Program-made: the position numbers and the translations under genes
The notes under the pieces: generated by a model
Databases searched by the model: none
What the model saw: the letters and a program-made list of their open reading frames with translations, nothing else
Told to the model about the DNA's origin: nothing
Shown here: positions 11,096 to 23,827 of the stretch, piece after piece
How positions within the stretch are numbered: position 1 is the first letter of the stretch
How the letters are laid out: every line of letters begins with the position of its first letter
Assembly (NCBI GenBank): GCA_018292915.2
Contig: JACVVK020000001.1
Location: forward strand, 1,408,501 to 1,472,500
Direction: 5' to 3'
Source: Batillaria attramentaria
Lineage: Eukaryota > Mollusca > Gastropoda > Batillariidae
DNA length: 64,000 nucleotides

Positions 11096-12164
11096 CTGAA
11101 GATTGCAGCCTGGCAAAAGATCGTTTTGTCCTCAAGAAACATTGCACAAGTCTTTCACTAGCATCCCATCACACCATTGGCATATTTCTTAATGTTTTTC
11201 CTTGTCGCGTAACGTTAATATCAGAGAACACAAAATCTTCCCTCACAACTCAACGTACTAAATTTTCAATGCCCAGATGTCCGGGTTGGACGCAAATAAG
11301 TTTTTTGTTCTGTTCCAACTGGATCTGAACCAACAGCCAACGTCCGCCTGTTTAGGTTGAACCAGAGGGACTGTTACGTTATCTTTCGTTACATTACGTT
11401 ATAACCAACGTGACAAAAGCGTGTTTGGCGGGGCATCTCTTTACATCTTTTATACGCCAAGAAAAACTGACACCCACGTGGGTGACTCTGGCCATCTTCC
11501 TTAATTTCGAGTGTTCTTCTTTTAAACAAACAGGAGGTGAATACACTTGCCGTTGCCATCGACAAGATTTTCTCAATTTGACACGGAGTGTTAAAACAGA
11601 TATTTTTAGAGGGGTAAAGAACACTTGGAAATTTTGAGAAGTGGGATGTAGCTGAAGGGGGAGAAAAAGGGACAAAACTGTGAACGCACTGGCCGAACTT
11701 GGGTGGTCTTTGCCGCGTTGCCGGTGAATAGAGAGTGTAGTGTTGACAAGTTTTACTTTACGGTCCACACCAAAAAATCAATGTTTGGGTGGTCGGGTTT
11801 GAACCGTTTTGAACTTCAAACACGCGTGCTGCCTACCGGCTGTCAGCTGCAAATTTCCTTTCTGCGTTTTGTCTGTCTGTCCATCGCTCAAGTACCATCT
11901 TGCACAACTTTGAAGTGGGTGGGGAGGGGGTGGGGGTGAGGGGGGCAGGGTTTTGTCGGTTGTAGCGTTAGGCACCCCCCACAAAAAAAAACCGACAGGT
12001 ATTCTGCTTGTCAGTTTGTGGCATTCTCGTGAATATTTCGACGCGTAAACAATTTGCACGGGGCGGACCGACAGGTTTTTTTTTTTTTTTTTTAAACTCA
12101 GTTTCTACCGAGTAAGTTTGGGGTTGTGCACAGTGGCCTCACCAAAAAAAAAATCATAATTATA

Positions 12165-12345
12165 TCAGCGTAGATTTAAATTTGGCTTAGTGGGATTGTT
12201 GCACTTTGATCAGTTATACTCGTGTTTGCTGCAGTGAGAGCCGTTAAGGAACCGTTAATCTTGCCTGATTTTCGCATACAGCGCCAAAACCGAAAAAGAG
12301 TCAAAAACGTGGGATACTCGTGCGCGGTACGAAATGTGTTGGAGA
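12165..12345 (+). repeat. Dispersed repeat R2, copy 1
   Basis: About 180 bp shared with 38023-38205, for example gatttaaatttggct, gttgcactttgat and actcgtgcgcggtac. Class unknown. Confidence 0.7.
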
Positions 12346-12563
12346 AAAAAAAAAAGCTGGAAAGCGCTCGTGCCTTTCGTTGTTCTCTTTCCTTCTGGAA
12401 CTAGGGCGGAGCCTATGTACTTACTGACCCCACTAACACATATTCTGCCCTCATCTGGCAAAGGGCCTAAAAGCCATAAATTTGATAAATTATGTGTTTG
12501 GCTTCTATTTGGCTAATTTGTGTAACAAAGTGAGTGTGTAATAACTTGATCCTGCGTCGCATC

Positions 12564-12566
<3 letters not shown>

Positions 12567-12644
<78 letters not shown>

Positions 12645-12645
12645 T
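12567..12645. repeat. (GT)n microsatellite
   Basis: About 38 dinucleotides, followed by a G-run. Confidence 0.95.
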
Positions 12646-13133
12646 GTGTCGGCGGGGGGGGGGGGGGATGAAGTGAAGGGTGGGTGTATGAGGCGCGGGG
12701 ATGGTGGTGTAAACTTTAACATTGCATTTTCTCAGAAAGCACAAACACCAAAGGCACCAAACTTGGCAAGATGATAGGACACTCGCAGACATACTCTTTT
12801 CAATGGCCTTTTTTTCCTCAAGAAGGCGGCATATATGGTTGGTTGGAGATTATGTTTGCTGACGACCCAGCAGCTGTCTTTGGAGACGGTTTGCATGCAA
12901 ACGGATCCCGGAGGCACAAGTGTCATGGATGAATAACCTGACCCAAATTAGAACAAGGACATTTTGACTGATAAGTAGTGTCCGTAGCCCGGAGTGTCTA
13001 CTACAGACAGACAACACAGGACGCACACACAGGACACCACCGAAAGCAGTAGCCCTCCATCGGTGACTTATTAGCCAGGCAAAGCCTAAAGAACGGCCAG
13101 GCAGCTGCCTGAAAATTTGGCGAGAAAACGCTG

Positions 13134-13180
13134 TTTGTGTTTGTTTGTTTGTTTGTTTGTTTGTTTGTTTGTTTGTCTGT
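13134..13180. repeat. (GTTT)n microsatellite
   Basis: About ten units. Confidence 0.95.
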
Positions 13181-13694
13181 CGATGAAAAGGTATCATTTT
13201 CCCTATGTCCCAAAACTGACAAGAAGCTGAAGGGCAGATTTTTTTCTGCATTTTCTTAATCTCGATTTACATACAAGTGCTCTTGATGCTCAACCCTCAG
13301 ACAGGAGCCAGGGGGAGTAACAAAGCGACACGAGTAATGTCCCTTGCCACAGCTTCTAATTCCATTTTGTTGTGGTTTGTTGGTTGTTGTTTTTCAGTGG
13401 GTTTTTTTTTTTTTTCTTTTTTTTTTGTGTTTTTTTTGGGGGGGGGTCTCACCCTAGACGATAAAAGTGTTAACGCCGGCCAGCTTCATAAAAAGGATAG
13501 ATCATGATTTTTTTTTTTCGATCTAAATTGCATTGTGTCTCGTCCCAGCTTTTGTCCTGCTATCGACGACATTGATTTTCGTTTGTGGAAAAAAAAAATG
13601 CTGTCAGCATGATCGTGTCATTCTTCCTATCACCACTGTGTTCGTCATACAGGATTTCAATATTCCGCCGTTAAACATCCAGCCCGCAGTTCAA

Positions 13695-14010
13695 TGTTAG
13701 CCAGTTTCATTTCTGGGACTGACGCGTCCTCCGGCCCACGTGACAACCCACACGCCACGTGCGGCGTGACGTCAGTCACCAACGCCGCGCGGCGGAGGTT
13801 GACGGCCGTACTTCAGAGCTCCAGTATCTTGCACACGTATCGGGAAGACACTTGTTTTTTTCGGCCCAACAACTTCCGCGGGACGCCCAAAACGGCCACC
13901 GCCGGCCTGCCGATGACCGCATTTTTCGCTACCACAAGCACGTACGCGTATTCACATCGGGACTTTAATTTACGTGCGGCCGTCAGTGGAAACGCCAACT
14001 GACGTGGGCT
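13695..14010. other. GC/CpG-rich island of unknown role
   Basis: Dense CpG (cgccgcgcggcgg and similar) with open frames on both strands but no recognised motif. A promoter, an exon of an unseen gene or a GC-rich repeat are all possible. Confidence 0.3.
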
Positions 14011-14214
14011 GGGTCTAGCGGTTATTACATCATCATGGGCGTCAATGGCGGGGGTTGTTGCGTGTTCCCTCATTGGACAGCTAGAAGCGATTGGACTATT
14101 AGTTTGATCAATATTATTTTGCGGGGTTGTTTTCGTGTGAGTTGGTCGACCCACGCGCATCTGCCAGACGTGATGCTGTCCCAGGATGCTGTAAGTGATT
14201 TTGGAGACAAGATA

Positions 14215-14275
14215 CAAGATACAGGATATTTTATTCCTGTAACCCATTTTGGGTTATGGCGGATATCAGAGAAAA
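14215..14275 (-). repeat. Retroposon 3' tail with short tandem repeats
   Basis: On minus, ccataacccaaaatgggtta is followed by caggaataaaat and tatcttg repeats, the usual design of a LINE/SINE 3' end. The rest of the element is not visible. Confidence 0.5.
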
Positions 14276-14295
14276 GTACAAGCGGCAGTTGTATG

Positions 14296-14450
14296 GATGG
14301 GTGGGTGTTTGGGGTTTTAACGTCCTTTTCCACCACATACGGGTGAAGTCAACGATGAAAAAGCAAGCACAAATATATGGCCCCAGGCGGGACAGAAACT
14401 CACGACCCGAGCATTAGAAGTCCAATGCCATTCGGCCACCCAGGCTCCCC
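14296..14450 (-). mobile_element. tRNA-derived SINE, internally deleted
   Basis: Same family, reverse orientation. About 20 bases around the gatatcaaagacgggg segment are missing, and part of the head near the box A side is lost. Confidence 0.85.
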
Positions 14451-14666
14451 GCAGTTACATGGAAACAAAATAATCAGGAGACAACAGCATAATGTATAAA
14501 GAACAAGAGTCGATACATCCAGCTGTACCACGAAACAACGTTAACACCATAGGGATATGTACACAACGATGCCAAAGAGAATGAATGCTCAACAGACATA
14601 TGAGGTTTGCAACCAACCAGTCAAAGCAACCGCTGAACACATACAAGAAAACAACGCTGTCAACAC

Positions 14667-14721
14667 AACACACACACACACACACACACACACCACACAC
14701 AACCACACACACACACACACC
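14667..14721. repeat. (CA)n microsatellite, interrupted
   Basis: CA run broken by cc and aa interruptions. Confidence 0.93.
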
Positions 14722-14940
14722 TGAGACCACTCCCCCTATAGAAACTATGACAAGATTAAGTGCTACTTTCTTTGATTGTGTGCCTATCAACTGACATTAG
14801 CTGTAGATCGGAACCGACACTGATGAGATGAACTTATTGCGTTCTTGGGGCTATCGTTTGGCCACAAGCTAGAGACAAGGCGATACTCTGCCGCCGCGTA
14901 GGCGTGTATCATCACTATACGCTAATACAGTTTACTGTCA

Positions 14941-15050
14941 TTCAATTCAATTCAATTCAATTCAATTCAATTCTTTATTGTCCTCAAGAGGAGGCAATTC
15001 GGTTGCGGCGTAAAAACAGACAACCACATACACAATATACCATGTCCCAA
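14941..15050 (-). repeat. Retroposon 3' tail with (TTGAA)n
   Basis: On minus, gaattgcctcctcttgagga is followed by caataaagaattgaattg and a run of TTGAA at 14972-14941. This is a typical 3' end for LINEs and their SINEs. It may be the tail of the repeat at 15400-15835. Confidence 0.6.
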
Positions 15051-15111
15051 TAGTTAAATCTGTAATATCACAACAATAGCACGCCCACACCCACACGCAC
15101 CCACGAACGAG

Positions 15112-15249
<138 letters not shown>

Positions 15250-15399
15250 ATCAGAAGGAGCGGCAAAATAGCATGTACAACTGAAAGAGATGCTCCTTGT
15301 TACAACTGGTTGGTTTGGTGATGTAGTAGGGACTGTGGGCAAAGAGGAAAAGGCCAGCACAAAGTGTTGGCTCCAACAGCGTAAGGACACAACTTGAGT

Positions 15400-15835
15400 G
15401 TGGGATGAAGTGCAGTGTTTGAAAGACCCTGTTTGGCGAATGTGCTAGTTTGTAGTGATTTCCGTTGTCACGAAAAAGCGTGCTTTTCGTGACTTTCGTA
15501 TTTAGCAGGGCAAGGTGCATGCCAGGAGGTTGCAAAAGGAGGCAAGCTGCCAGTGAAGCTGGGACTTTCTGTACACAAGAGAAGCAAAGGTGACGCGAGT
15601 GGATTTTGGTGAAATGGCTTTCTGGCCTAAACAGAAAATAGACTAGCATCACTCCACTGAGGCCTGAGCGGAAAGGAGACATTCAAATTGTTTTTAAACT
15701 CCTGTAAGGTGCGTGCCCTTGAATAGTCAGTGCATGGTAATTTTTGTTTCTAAACTGAAGCATTTTTAGGGGTGACTATGAGCCTGAGGCTAACAGGAAA
15801 TATATAGGCATTTTGAGGCCTGGTGCGTTTCTACT
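15400..15835 (-). repeat. Dispersed repeat R3, copy 1
   Basis: About 430 bp homologous, in reverse, to 32085-32540. The translation is similar too (MSPxRSGLxGVMxVYFLFR, HSPNRV), but both copies have stops and frame changes. It could be the body of a retroposon whose tail is at 14941-15050. Confidence 0.7.
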
Positions 15836-15918
15836 CTTTTACCTAACAAAACCGGGGTTCGAACGCACGAACCGAACACTGACTGAAACTCAAACGCTTC
15901 ACCAGCCCCCCCCCCCCC

Positions 15919-15980
15919 ACACACACACCACACACACCACACACACACACACACACACACCACACACACACACACACACA

Positions 15981-16012
<32 letters not shown>

Positions 16013-16018
16013 CACACC
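15919..16018. repeat. (CA)n with CACG block
   Basis: CA, CAC and CACG units. Confidence 0.94.
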
Positions 16019-16067
16019 TAAAAAAAGAAATGCGTGTTGAAATGGGGGCTACCTTTCCGTGACCGAA

Positions 16068-16240
16068 GGCCGGTAGGGTGGATGGGAGTTCAACATTCTT
16101 TTCACCACGTGTAGGTAATATTAAAGACAGGGCAACGAGAAAACGACCAGCACAAATATTTGGGCCCCAGCCGGGGTTCGAACTCGCTACCCGAGCACAG
16201 AAAGTCGATCGCTAGTCTACCAGTACTCCGGCAGGGAGTG
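16068..16240 (-). mobile_element. Old, diverged tRNA-derived SINE copy
   Basis: Retains caccagc-type head/body junction features (gaccagcacaaatatttg, ccagccggggttcgaactc) but has many substitutions and a degraded tail. Older than most copies. Confidence 0.7.
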
Positions 16241-17020
16241 GTGCGGCACTCCCGCACTACGAAACACGAGCGGCAGTGGCGTAAATGAATCTGCACGGAG
16301 ACTGACTGGTCGTGCATGAGTGTGCACCGCCTCGATCCACAAAGAGCGCGTCTTCTTGGTATGCAGGGGATATTTTGCATACACTGATTACGCGTGGGAC
16401 GAAGGAGTGTGAATGAAACACAGGCTGCAATTTTTATTTCTTCTTCTTTCTTTCTTTCTTTTCCTTCCCCCCTTTTTTTTTTTTTTTTTTTTTGGGGAGG
16501 GGGGGGGGGTCCTCGGCATTTATGTGTTTGTGCTGATATTTAAAGTGTGTGGGTGGGGGGGGGGGGTATCATTTTCAGCTAGACGGTTTTTAAGTTTTAT
16601 TTCGGGACGCTGGGTACGGAGCGCCGCCGCTGCAGGCGAAATAGTTATCACTGCCATCGAAAGGCGAAATTGCGTGAGAACAACAGACGTTTAGCATGGA
16701 GGCTATCGCGGACGAAGGTGCGACGACCTTGGTGGAGGGAGAGAGACCAAATCGGTATTGGTACATGTATTAATATCGGCGTTATCCCCCCACCCCCCCC
16801 CCACCCACCCCCCCCCCGAACTATCCCGGCTCCCCACTAATGACGATGTTGCTGTCAAACTTGGATCCTACTTTCGCTATGAAGAATCTGCTCCTGCAGC
16901 AATTGGTGGTGGTGGTATTGTTGTCAAGTTGTTGTCAAGTTGTTGTTGTTGTTTTTCTTTTTCTTTTTTCTTCTTCTTCTTTTTTTTTTTAAACTTGCTT
17001 TGTTTGTTGGTGGCGATCTC

Positions 17021-17051
17021 GTGTGTGTGTATGTGTGTGTGTGTGTGTGTT
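17021..17051. repeat. (GT)n microsatellite
   Basis: Short run near poly(T) and (GTT)n DNA. Confidence 0.9.
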
Positions 17052-17529
17052 GTACTTTGTCAAAGGTTTTATTTCTGCAATGCGATCTTTCCTCTGCGTT
17101 ACGGTAACACCGAGCCACATTCCCCAACGGACGACTGAAACAACTGTTGCTTTTGAGCCCCAAAACAGCCCAGACATGTAGTCTCGCAACACCCCCTCCT
17201 GCTGTCCTACTTTGATCCACTGCGCCACCGCGGTCGACCAATGCCCCGCGATAGCCAATAATGGTTGTGTCATCACCACCCATCACTTCACAAGCTGTGT
17301 GCGTCGCGCGGATGAAGTTTGTGGCATGCGCCGCGCTGTTCGCACGCGGGGCTTCCCTTTGAAGCGAGAGCGGGCCCCATATAGAACTGTCAGGTTAAAT
17401 AAGAGACCGGCCGTTTAGCAGCTCATCAATCAGATGCCAAACACACAACAAGCAGGTACCCACGCGCAACCAAAAAAAAAAAAAAAACCAACAAAAGCAA
17501 CAACAACCAAACACAAAAAAACTCGACAA

Positions 17530-17532
<3 letters not shown>

Positions 17533-17571
<39 letters not shown>
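17533..17571. repeat. (GT)n microsatellite
   Basis: About 19 dinucleotides. Confidence 0.95.
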
Positions 17572-17931
17572 CTTTCCACCGACGTCTGACATTGTGGAAT
17601 GGTTGAAGTTCGCGAGTACCTACCAGCTCTTGAGAGCCCATGCCTGAACACTGCACGCGCGGCCTACTACATGATAAGAACAAGCCACCGCATACCAGTC
17701 GAAAAGCCACTTCAAGCCACTATTCCGCAAGGCGTGGGCCTTCCCCGCTAGACCCAAGACCAGTGCAGATTGCATACTAGTGGCTTGAAGTGGCTGCTGG
17801 TGATCTGAGGAGTTGAAGTGAAATTGCGATTTTGCTCAGGGTTTTCAAGAGTTCAACCCGTGCCACGGGTAGTGCGCGTATCTACAGTGTTAACACTGTG
17901 GCGTGCCCCAACCACTTCGAATAGAACACGA

Positions 17932-18105
17932 GGGGTGGGTGGGTGTTTGGGTGTTTAACGTCCTTTTTCCACCACATAGGGTGATATCAAAGACGGGGCA
18001 ACGATGAAAAAGCCAGCACAAATATTTGGCCCCAGCCGGGATCGAACTCACGACCCGAGCATTAGAAGTCCAACGCTGTACCATTCGACCACCCCGGCTC
18101 CCCCA
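17932..18105 (-). mobile_element. tRNA-derived SINE, subfamily A1, with TSD
   Basis: Full length. The shortened B box (gttcgatccc on the SINE strand) is paired with the tail variant caccctatgtgg. Perfect 12 bp duplication AATAGAACACGA at 17920-17931 and 18106-18117. Confidence 0.93.
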
Positions 18106-18287
18106 AATAGAACACGAAATGGAGTCTACTGATTTCAGAGACAATAAATACTGGCCAGCTTTCAACGAGCGAGTATTTCGGCTGAAATTAACACTTGAGT
18201 GTCTTTTATTTTACGTAATCGAGCTCACCACATCGTGAAAAATTCATTATTTATCATCTAAAGAAAAGAAAAAAACGTCATAAAAAG

Positions 18288-18361
18288 GACTATGTCGCTT
18301 TTTATTTGTTTAACTTGTAACCACTTCGCAGTCATTACTGTTTCCTTTTCTGTTTATCATC
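18288..18361 (+). repeat. Dispersed repeat R5, copy 1
   Basis: Shares taacttgtaaccacttcgca and gtcattac.gtttccttttct with 45346-45412. Confidence 0.7.
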
Positions 18362-18439
18362 TGTCCATGTCTGCGTTTATTTCATGTGACTGTTTCTGCT
18401 GGCATCCGAATTCCTCGACTGAACTCTGTAATTAAAGCA

Positions 18440-18618
18440 GGGGAGCCGGGGTGGCCGAATGGTAGAGCTTTGGACTTCTAATGCTCGGGTCGTGAGTTCG
18501 TATCCCGGCTGGGGCCAAATATTTGTGCTGCTTTTTTCATCGTTGCCCCCGTCCTTTGATATCACCCGTATGTGGTGGAAAAGGACGTGAAACCCCCAAA
18601 CCCCCACCCACCCCACCC
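18440..18618 (+). mobile_element. tRNA-derived SINE, subfamily A2, with TSD
   Basis: Full length, B-box variant gttcgtatccc and tail variant cacccgtatgtgg. Flanks CTGTAATTAAAGC (from 18426) and CTGTAATGAAAGC (from 18619) are a duplication with one mismatch. Confidence 0.9.
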
Positions 18619-18804
18619 CTGTAATGAAAGCTAAGAGAGTGTGATATAATTATAGTCTTCTCAACTTTTTAACCCAGAACATAGCCGGTGGAGGATGTAT
18701 TTCTAGTCAATCAAGACTTTGGTCTTCAATGTGGTTTCTTCTCTCACACAAGAAACCGGTACAGAAGCATCCAGTATTACCGACGCTCTCGCACATTTTA
18801 CTGA

Positions 18805-19110
18805 CAAACGGCGGCCAGGCACACACTGGTCAAACTGACTAGTTACACACAAAATTACTGGAAGGCTTTGCAAAAGATTTAAGATTTTCGGACTGCTCTT
18901 AGAAATAGACAGCGCGGGCGCATTTCTCAGATGTGCTGGCAGAGAATTCCAAAAGAATGGTGCGACAAAACTGAAAGAGCGCTCGCCAAAGGATTTCAGG
19001 TTGCGCTTGGGAATTTTGAGAAGCCTCAGTCTCGGACGACGACCGGAGGGTTCGCGACGGTTGATAGGAGACGAGTGAAGCAGGACGGTAAGGTGGAAGG
19101 GTGCCATCAA
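18805..19110 (-). pseudogene. LINE ORF C-terminal fragment
   Basis: Minus-strand frame includes RNLKSFGERSFSFVAPFFWN, SLPAHLRNAPALS and then breaks. It shares tactggaaggctttgcaaaa and gcgggcgcatttctcagat with the 7.9 kb fragment. A SINE (19148-19317) was inserted just beyond it. Confidence 0.72.
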
Positions 19111-19147
19111 AATGACAAAAAGCCAGAACAGAAATTTTATACTGAAG

Positions 19148-19317
19148 ATGGGTGGGTGTTTGGGGGTTTAACGTCCTTTTCCACCACATACGGGTGATAT
19201 CAAAGACGGGGCAGCGATGGAAAAGCCAGCACAAATATTTGGTACCAGCCGGGATACGAACTCACGACCCGAGCATTAGAAGTCCCAACGCTCTACCATT
19301 CGGCCACTCCGGCTCTC
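19148..19317 (-). mobile_element. tRNA-derived SINE, subfamily A2, with TSD
   Basis: Full length. Perfect duplication TATACTGAAG at 19138-19147 and 19318-19327. Confidence 0.92.
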
Positions 19318-19476
19318 TATACTGAAGGCGGAAATGGACTGGTAGCCAAAGGAGCTCTCTCAGAAGTGGTGTTGCATGCTCTCGCATGGTCCCGACAGGA
19401 TCATAAACAGGGCTTTTTTCGGCGTCCCCGTGGATGAACCCATTCTAAAAACCACCCCGACTCTTTGACAGAAACC

Positions 19477-19607
19477 AGTTCGTATTCCGGCTGGAGCCAA
19501 ATATTTGTGCTGGCTTTTTCATCGTTGCCCCGTCCTTGATATCACCCGTATGTGGTGGAAAAAGACGTTAAACCCCCAAACACCCACCCACCCACTCCAA
19601 GCCCCAC
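19477..19607 (+). mobile_element. 5'-truncated tRNA-derived SINE with TSD
   Basis: Starts inside the B-box region, so both promoter boxes are incomplete. Flanked by TTGACAGAAACC (19465-19476) and TTGACAGAAGCC (19608-19619). A truncated copy with its own duplication is consistent with LINE-style target-primed insertion. Confidence 0.88.
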
Positions 19608-20278
19608 TTGACAGAAGCCGTTAAACCACAAACACCTACCACCGCTCACCCCTCCACCCCCAACGAGGCAGGTTTAAAAGATAGAGTCTACTCTCACACT
19701 AGTCCATAACAAAAACGAGATACACGGGAAAACACGGGAAAACAGTTGTTGGGAAGGAAAATTCCCACGCGCCGCATGACGCTTTCAACAGAATGCGGAC
19801 AGATATCTGCAGCAGTTGTAACGGTGGTCCAGGCAACGCCTTTCGTGTTGAACTGACGAATGACTGACGTGCTGCACTGACTCCGCCCGACTACACTGAT
19901 CTATGCACGTGAAACACTTTTGCACCCCATTAAGATAATAGGCGACCTCGTCCTACAAAGGCAAAAAAGAAAAGTCCGTTTCCAGTTACAAGTTCAGATA
20001 GTAGGGTCTGCGGGTGAATATTCACATCTTTCCCCACCACACACCACACCCCCCCCCCCCCCCAACACACACACACACCTCTATGTCCTCCTCGAGGACT
20101 CGCACTCCTCAAGTCAAACACTGCCCTAGCTGCTCAACAGAGACAGACGGGGGCCAAGGCTACAAACTATGCTACACGAGTGATGTCCACAGTGTCGACT
20201 GCTGTGTTTGTTCCTTTGTTCTGTTTGTTTGTTTGTTTCTTTCTTTGATCAACGTTGACAGAAGACGGTCCACAGCAG

Positions 20279-20455
20279 GGTGGGGTGGGTGGGTATTTGA
20301 GAGTTTAACGTCCTTTTCCACCACATAAGGGTGATATCAAAGACGGGGCAGCAAGAAAAAGGCCAGCACAAATATTTGGCCCCAGCCGGGATACGAACTC
20401 ACGGCCCGAGCATTGAAAGTCCAACGCTCTTACCATTCAACCACCCCAGCTCCCC
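20279..20455 (-). mobile_element. tRNA-derived SINE, subfamily B-like, with TSD
   Basis: Shows B-type features (gcaagaaaaaggccagc, cattgaaagtcc). Duplication GACGGTCCACAGCAG (20264-20278) versus GACGGTTCACAGCAG (20456-20470), one mismatch. Confidence 0.9.
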
Positions 20456-20712
20456 GACGGTTCACAGCAGTTTGCGCAAAATAAAACAGGGTCAGTGTGG
20501 GCATGGAATGCGGAAACACAATTTACACCCACCACCCCCTCCCTTCCACTCCCTCACTCCCTCCCTCCCTCCCATACGTACACCTTTCCACTGTCGGTGA
20601 GACTCGAGGTCTCCACCCACAAAATTCATCGCCGTCAGTCGCGTGGCGTAAATCTTTCTAAATGTTTAAAACGTTGGAGTGCCTCTCTACAAAGACATTA
20701 ACACTTAAATAA

Positions 20713-20715
<3 letters not shown>

Positions 20716-20793
<78 letters not shown>

Positions 20794-20795
20794 CG

Positions 20796-20857
<62 letters not shown>
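20716..20857. repeat. (GT)n microsatellite, left border of R4
   Basis: About 70 dinucleotides with one GCGTGCG interruption. Confidence 0.95.
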
Positions 20858-20859
<2 letters not shown>

Positions 20860-20861
20860 GA

Positions 20862-21295
20862 AAACGCGCAGCAAAAGCATGCAAGAAACATGCCGTGTTT
20901 TCTTTACTGAACAAGTATACAGAGAAAATAAATACACTGGAATTTAAACTCAACTATAAATACAAAAGAATAAGGTAGTTAAAAAGGTAGGAGGACAAGA
21001 TTTCTTACAGTCTGAGCATCGTGCCTCTTCCATGAAAAATGCAAACCTGAGACTGGATAGCCAGTGTAGCAGACGCTGCATACATGTACGACATAATGAC
21101 ATCATCTCATGACGACGAAAGTAGGATGTTGTTCAGTAGTATAGGTACATGTACAACATTACCCCCTTGTGGGTCTGGAATGAACACACACTAGGGTTTA
21201 GTGTCAGTGGTCGGAACTAATGTTAACACACTGTGGAATGCATCTACGTATGTGTCTATGTGTGTAATAAGGTCACTATTGCATTTTTGCCTGTT

Positions 21296-21298
<3 letters not shown>
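20862..21298 (+). repeat. Dispersed repeat R4, copy 1 (microsatellite-bounded)
   Basis: A ~430 bp unit (contains aaacatgccgtgttttcttt, ggtaggaggacaagatttc, gtgtcagtggtcggaact) flanked on both sides by (GT)n. A close reverse copy is at 36692-37105. Confidence 0.85.
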
Positions 21299-21368
<70 letters not shown>

Positions 21369-21407
21369 GCCACGCTAATGGCTGCCTAGTGCAAGAAGGT
21401 AGATGAG

Positions 21408-21445
<38 letters not shown>

Positions 21446-21446
21446 G
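21299..21446. repeat. (TG)n and (GTT)n, right border of R4
   Basis: (TG)n at 21299-21367 and (GTT)n at 21408-21446. Confidence 0.95.
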
Positions 21447-22177
21447 ATGACGATGTTTACTCGTGTTATTTTATTTTTTTTTGTGTTCTTCTTCTTGTTC
21501 TCATTTTCAAAGACCAAAGAAATATCTTCATATATTCCAATTCGTTCAGACAAGCTCAAGCAACGTGCATAAGTATTACAAGCACACAAATTAAGATATG
21601 AAGATCACCAGTCAAGTATTTCCTACTACATGTATTAATATCATGCATGCATGCCGGTAAACAAGAATGAACGTACGTACCTGTTTAACAGACGATGTGC
21701 CATGACGATAACCAAACATTGGAGGTGCATAACTCCTCCGGTCTGTGGTCTTCAGTGTCCATTCTGCTGATAACCGTCTTGACCACTAGAAGAAAAGAAC
21801 CAATCCGATGCAGTCCCAGCCTTAGTCTGTGTCATCTTCTGGCGCAGGGACGATAACCAGGCTGACTCAAACCGGGGTGATGCCCCCTTTGTTTCCCCAA
21901 CGTGATTTTTCTGTTTTTGCTGCTTGCAGCGTATAGGAGTCAACAGGTTTTTTTCGGCGGATGGGTAAACTGTTTGTCTGTGTGAAGCGTTACTTGTCAC
22001 TGTATTGGCACAAGAGCTGGTTTTGCTCGTAGAAGGGGAACTCACACACAAAAAAACACACACAAAAAAAAACACACACAAAAAAAAACACACAAAAAAC
22101 AAAACAAAACAAAACTTCAGAAACAAGGATGTCGCACGGACATCGGTAACTGTGAACTTGTGGATCCGTATTTTGAG

Positions 22178-22382
22178 GCTGGCTGGTTGGTTGAGGTTTA
22201 ACGGCTTCTTTCACGACAAAAGGGTGATATCAAAGACCGGGTAACCACAACAAAACAAAAAATCCAGCAGACGTCTTAGCTCCCAGTCACTTTGTCTCGC
22301 ACTTCCACGCATTATTTGGACGAACCGAAATTCACGGTCTGAGAACTGACGATCTAACTACCAGCTCGACAACCCTAGTGGT
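22178..22382 (-). mobile_element. Distant SINE relative, degraded
   Basis: Shares gaggtttaacggc and gggtgatatcaaagac with the SINE tail, but the head is barely alignable. Either an old copy or a related family with a different head. Confidence 0.45.
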
Positions 22383-22751
22383 AGCCCCCTGTTCTTTTGG
22401 AGGACTTCAGTGACTAAAAGGTTCAAAGCTGGTTTAAATATTGGGACGGTTTTCATTCAATTTTAGCAGCCTCCTACGCTTTTTGACTGGCCCTGGCTTC
22501 CGCCACCACGACGCTGTATCTTTTCGCTAACGACTGATTAGTCACTACCACTTTCTTGTTCAACTCTTTGTGGTTGAAATGGCTAATTATAACTTGGCTT
22601 AAAACGGTCACAGTACGTGCTAGGATTATGGACTAAGTGGGTGCAGTCTTGAAGTGAAAAAAAAAAGAAGTAGGGTTGCACCACTGAAGTAAATCTAGAC
22701 CAAAATATATTTATTTTGACGGTAAATTACTTAGTATGTCGGGAGGGGGGT

Positions 22752-22848
22752 GTTTTGTTTTGTTTTGTTTTGTTTTGTTGTTGTTGTTGTTTCTACTTGC
22801 TGCTGCTGCTGTTGTTGTTGTTGTTGTTGTTGTTGTTGCTGTTGTTGC
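22752..22848. repeat. (GTTTT)n, (GTT)n and (GCT)n tracts
   Basis: Compound repeat. Confidence 0.92.
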
Positions 22849-22969
22849 AAATCTCCTCAAGAATACGTACTGCTGAAATGAGGTGCGCAGCCTGCACACA
22901 AAAAAGTAATGCCAATGATACAAAATACAAAGGACAAAGCAACTTAACAAGGAAAAGCTGGATATTGGC

Positions 22970-22982
22970 ACGCACGCACGCA

Positions 22983-23053
<71 letters not shown>

Positions 23054-23055
23054 CA

Positions 23056-23151
<96 letters not shown>
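22970..23151. repeat. (CA)n with CACG blocks
   Basis: One of the longest CA tracts here, ~180 bp. Confidence 0.95.
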
Positions 23152-23153
<2 letters not shown>

Positions 23154-23722
23154 CTGAAAACGAAAACTACCAACAACAACAACAATCCGTCGAACTATCG
23201 ACTAAAACAAAGTTGCTCCCTTTGACCTCTAAACATACCACTTCAGCCACCCCGTCAAACAGACAACATCTTGTAAGAGATCATAATTATACGAGTGTTC
23301 ATAGTAGGACACCAGAACTTGTGTTTACAGATTCCTTCTCATGAAGGTGTGGAGGGGAGAAACCACAGGATTAGTTGACGTTCGTCTGTTGAAGGAGGGA
23401 TTAAGCGGATTATGTTTTTAACTCAGGGATAAAGCAATCGTCAGGCAGGGCATCACATGACAATGTCGTGACCTTGCCCTTCGCTCAAGCCGCGCTCAGG
23501 TTAGCTGGTGTAAACGGGGCGGTTGAAAGTGGGAGTTTTCGCACGCTGTTTGTCACTTTGGAAAGATCTGCATTTTTTTTAAGTCCACGAAAAATGATAA
23601 AGCTACGTTTGTTGCGTATGATAATCAGTGTCAGCTCAGCTTTTTGTATGTATATGTAAATTAAGTCTCCACTTTCAGCAACCGTGACAGTAGTCTCTGA
23701 ACACAGGTATGGACTTATCCCG

Positions 23723-23827
<105 letters not shown>

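Noticed and set aside
13813..14247. 144-codon minus frame over the GC-rich island
   Set aside because: Part of it lies in a retroposon tail (tatcttg repeats), and the GC-rich part has open frames on both strands, as expected by composition.
22711..23225. Long frames of CVCVCV, THTHTH, LSLSLS or RERERE here and in many other places
   Set aside because: They are translations of (CA)n, (CT)n and similar tracts on both strands, with no start context or splice support.
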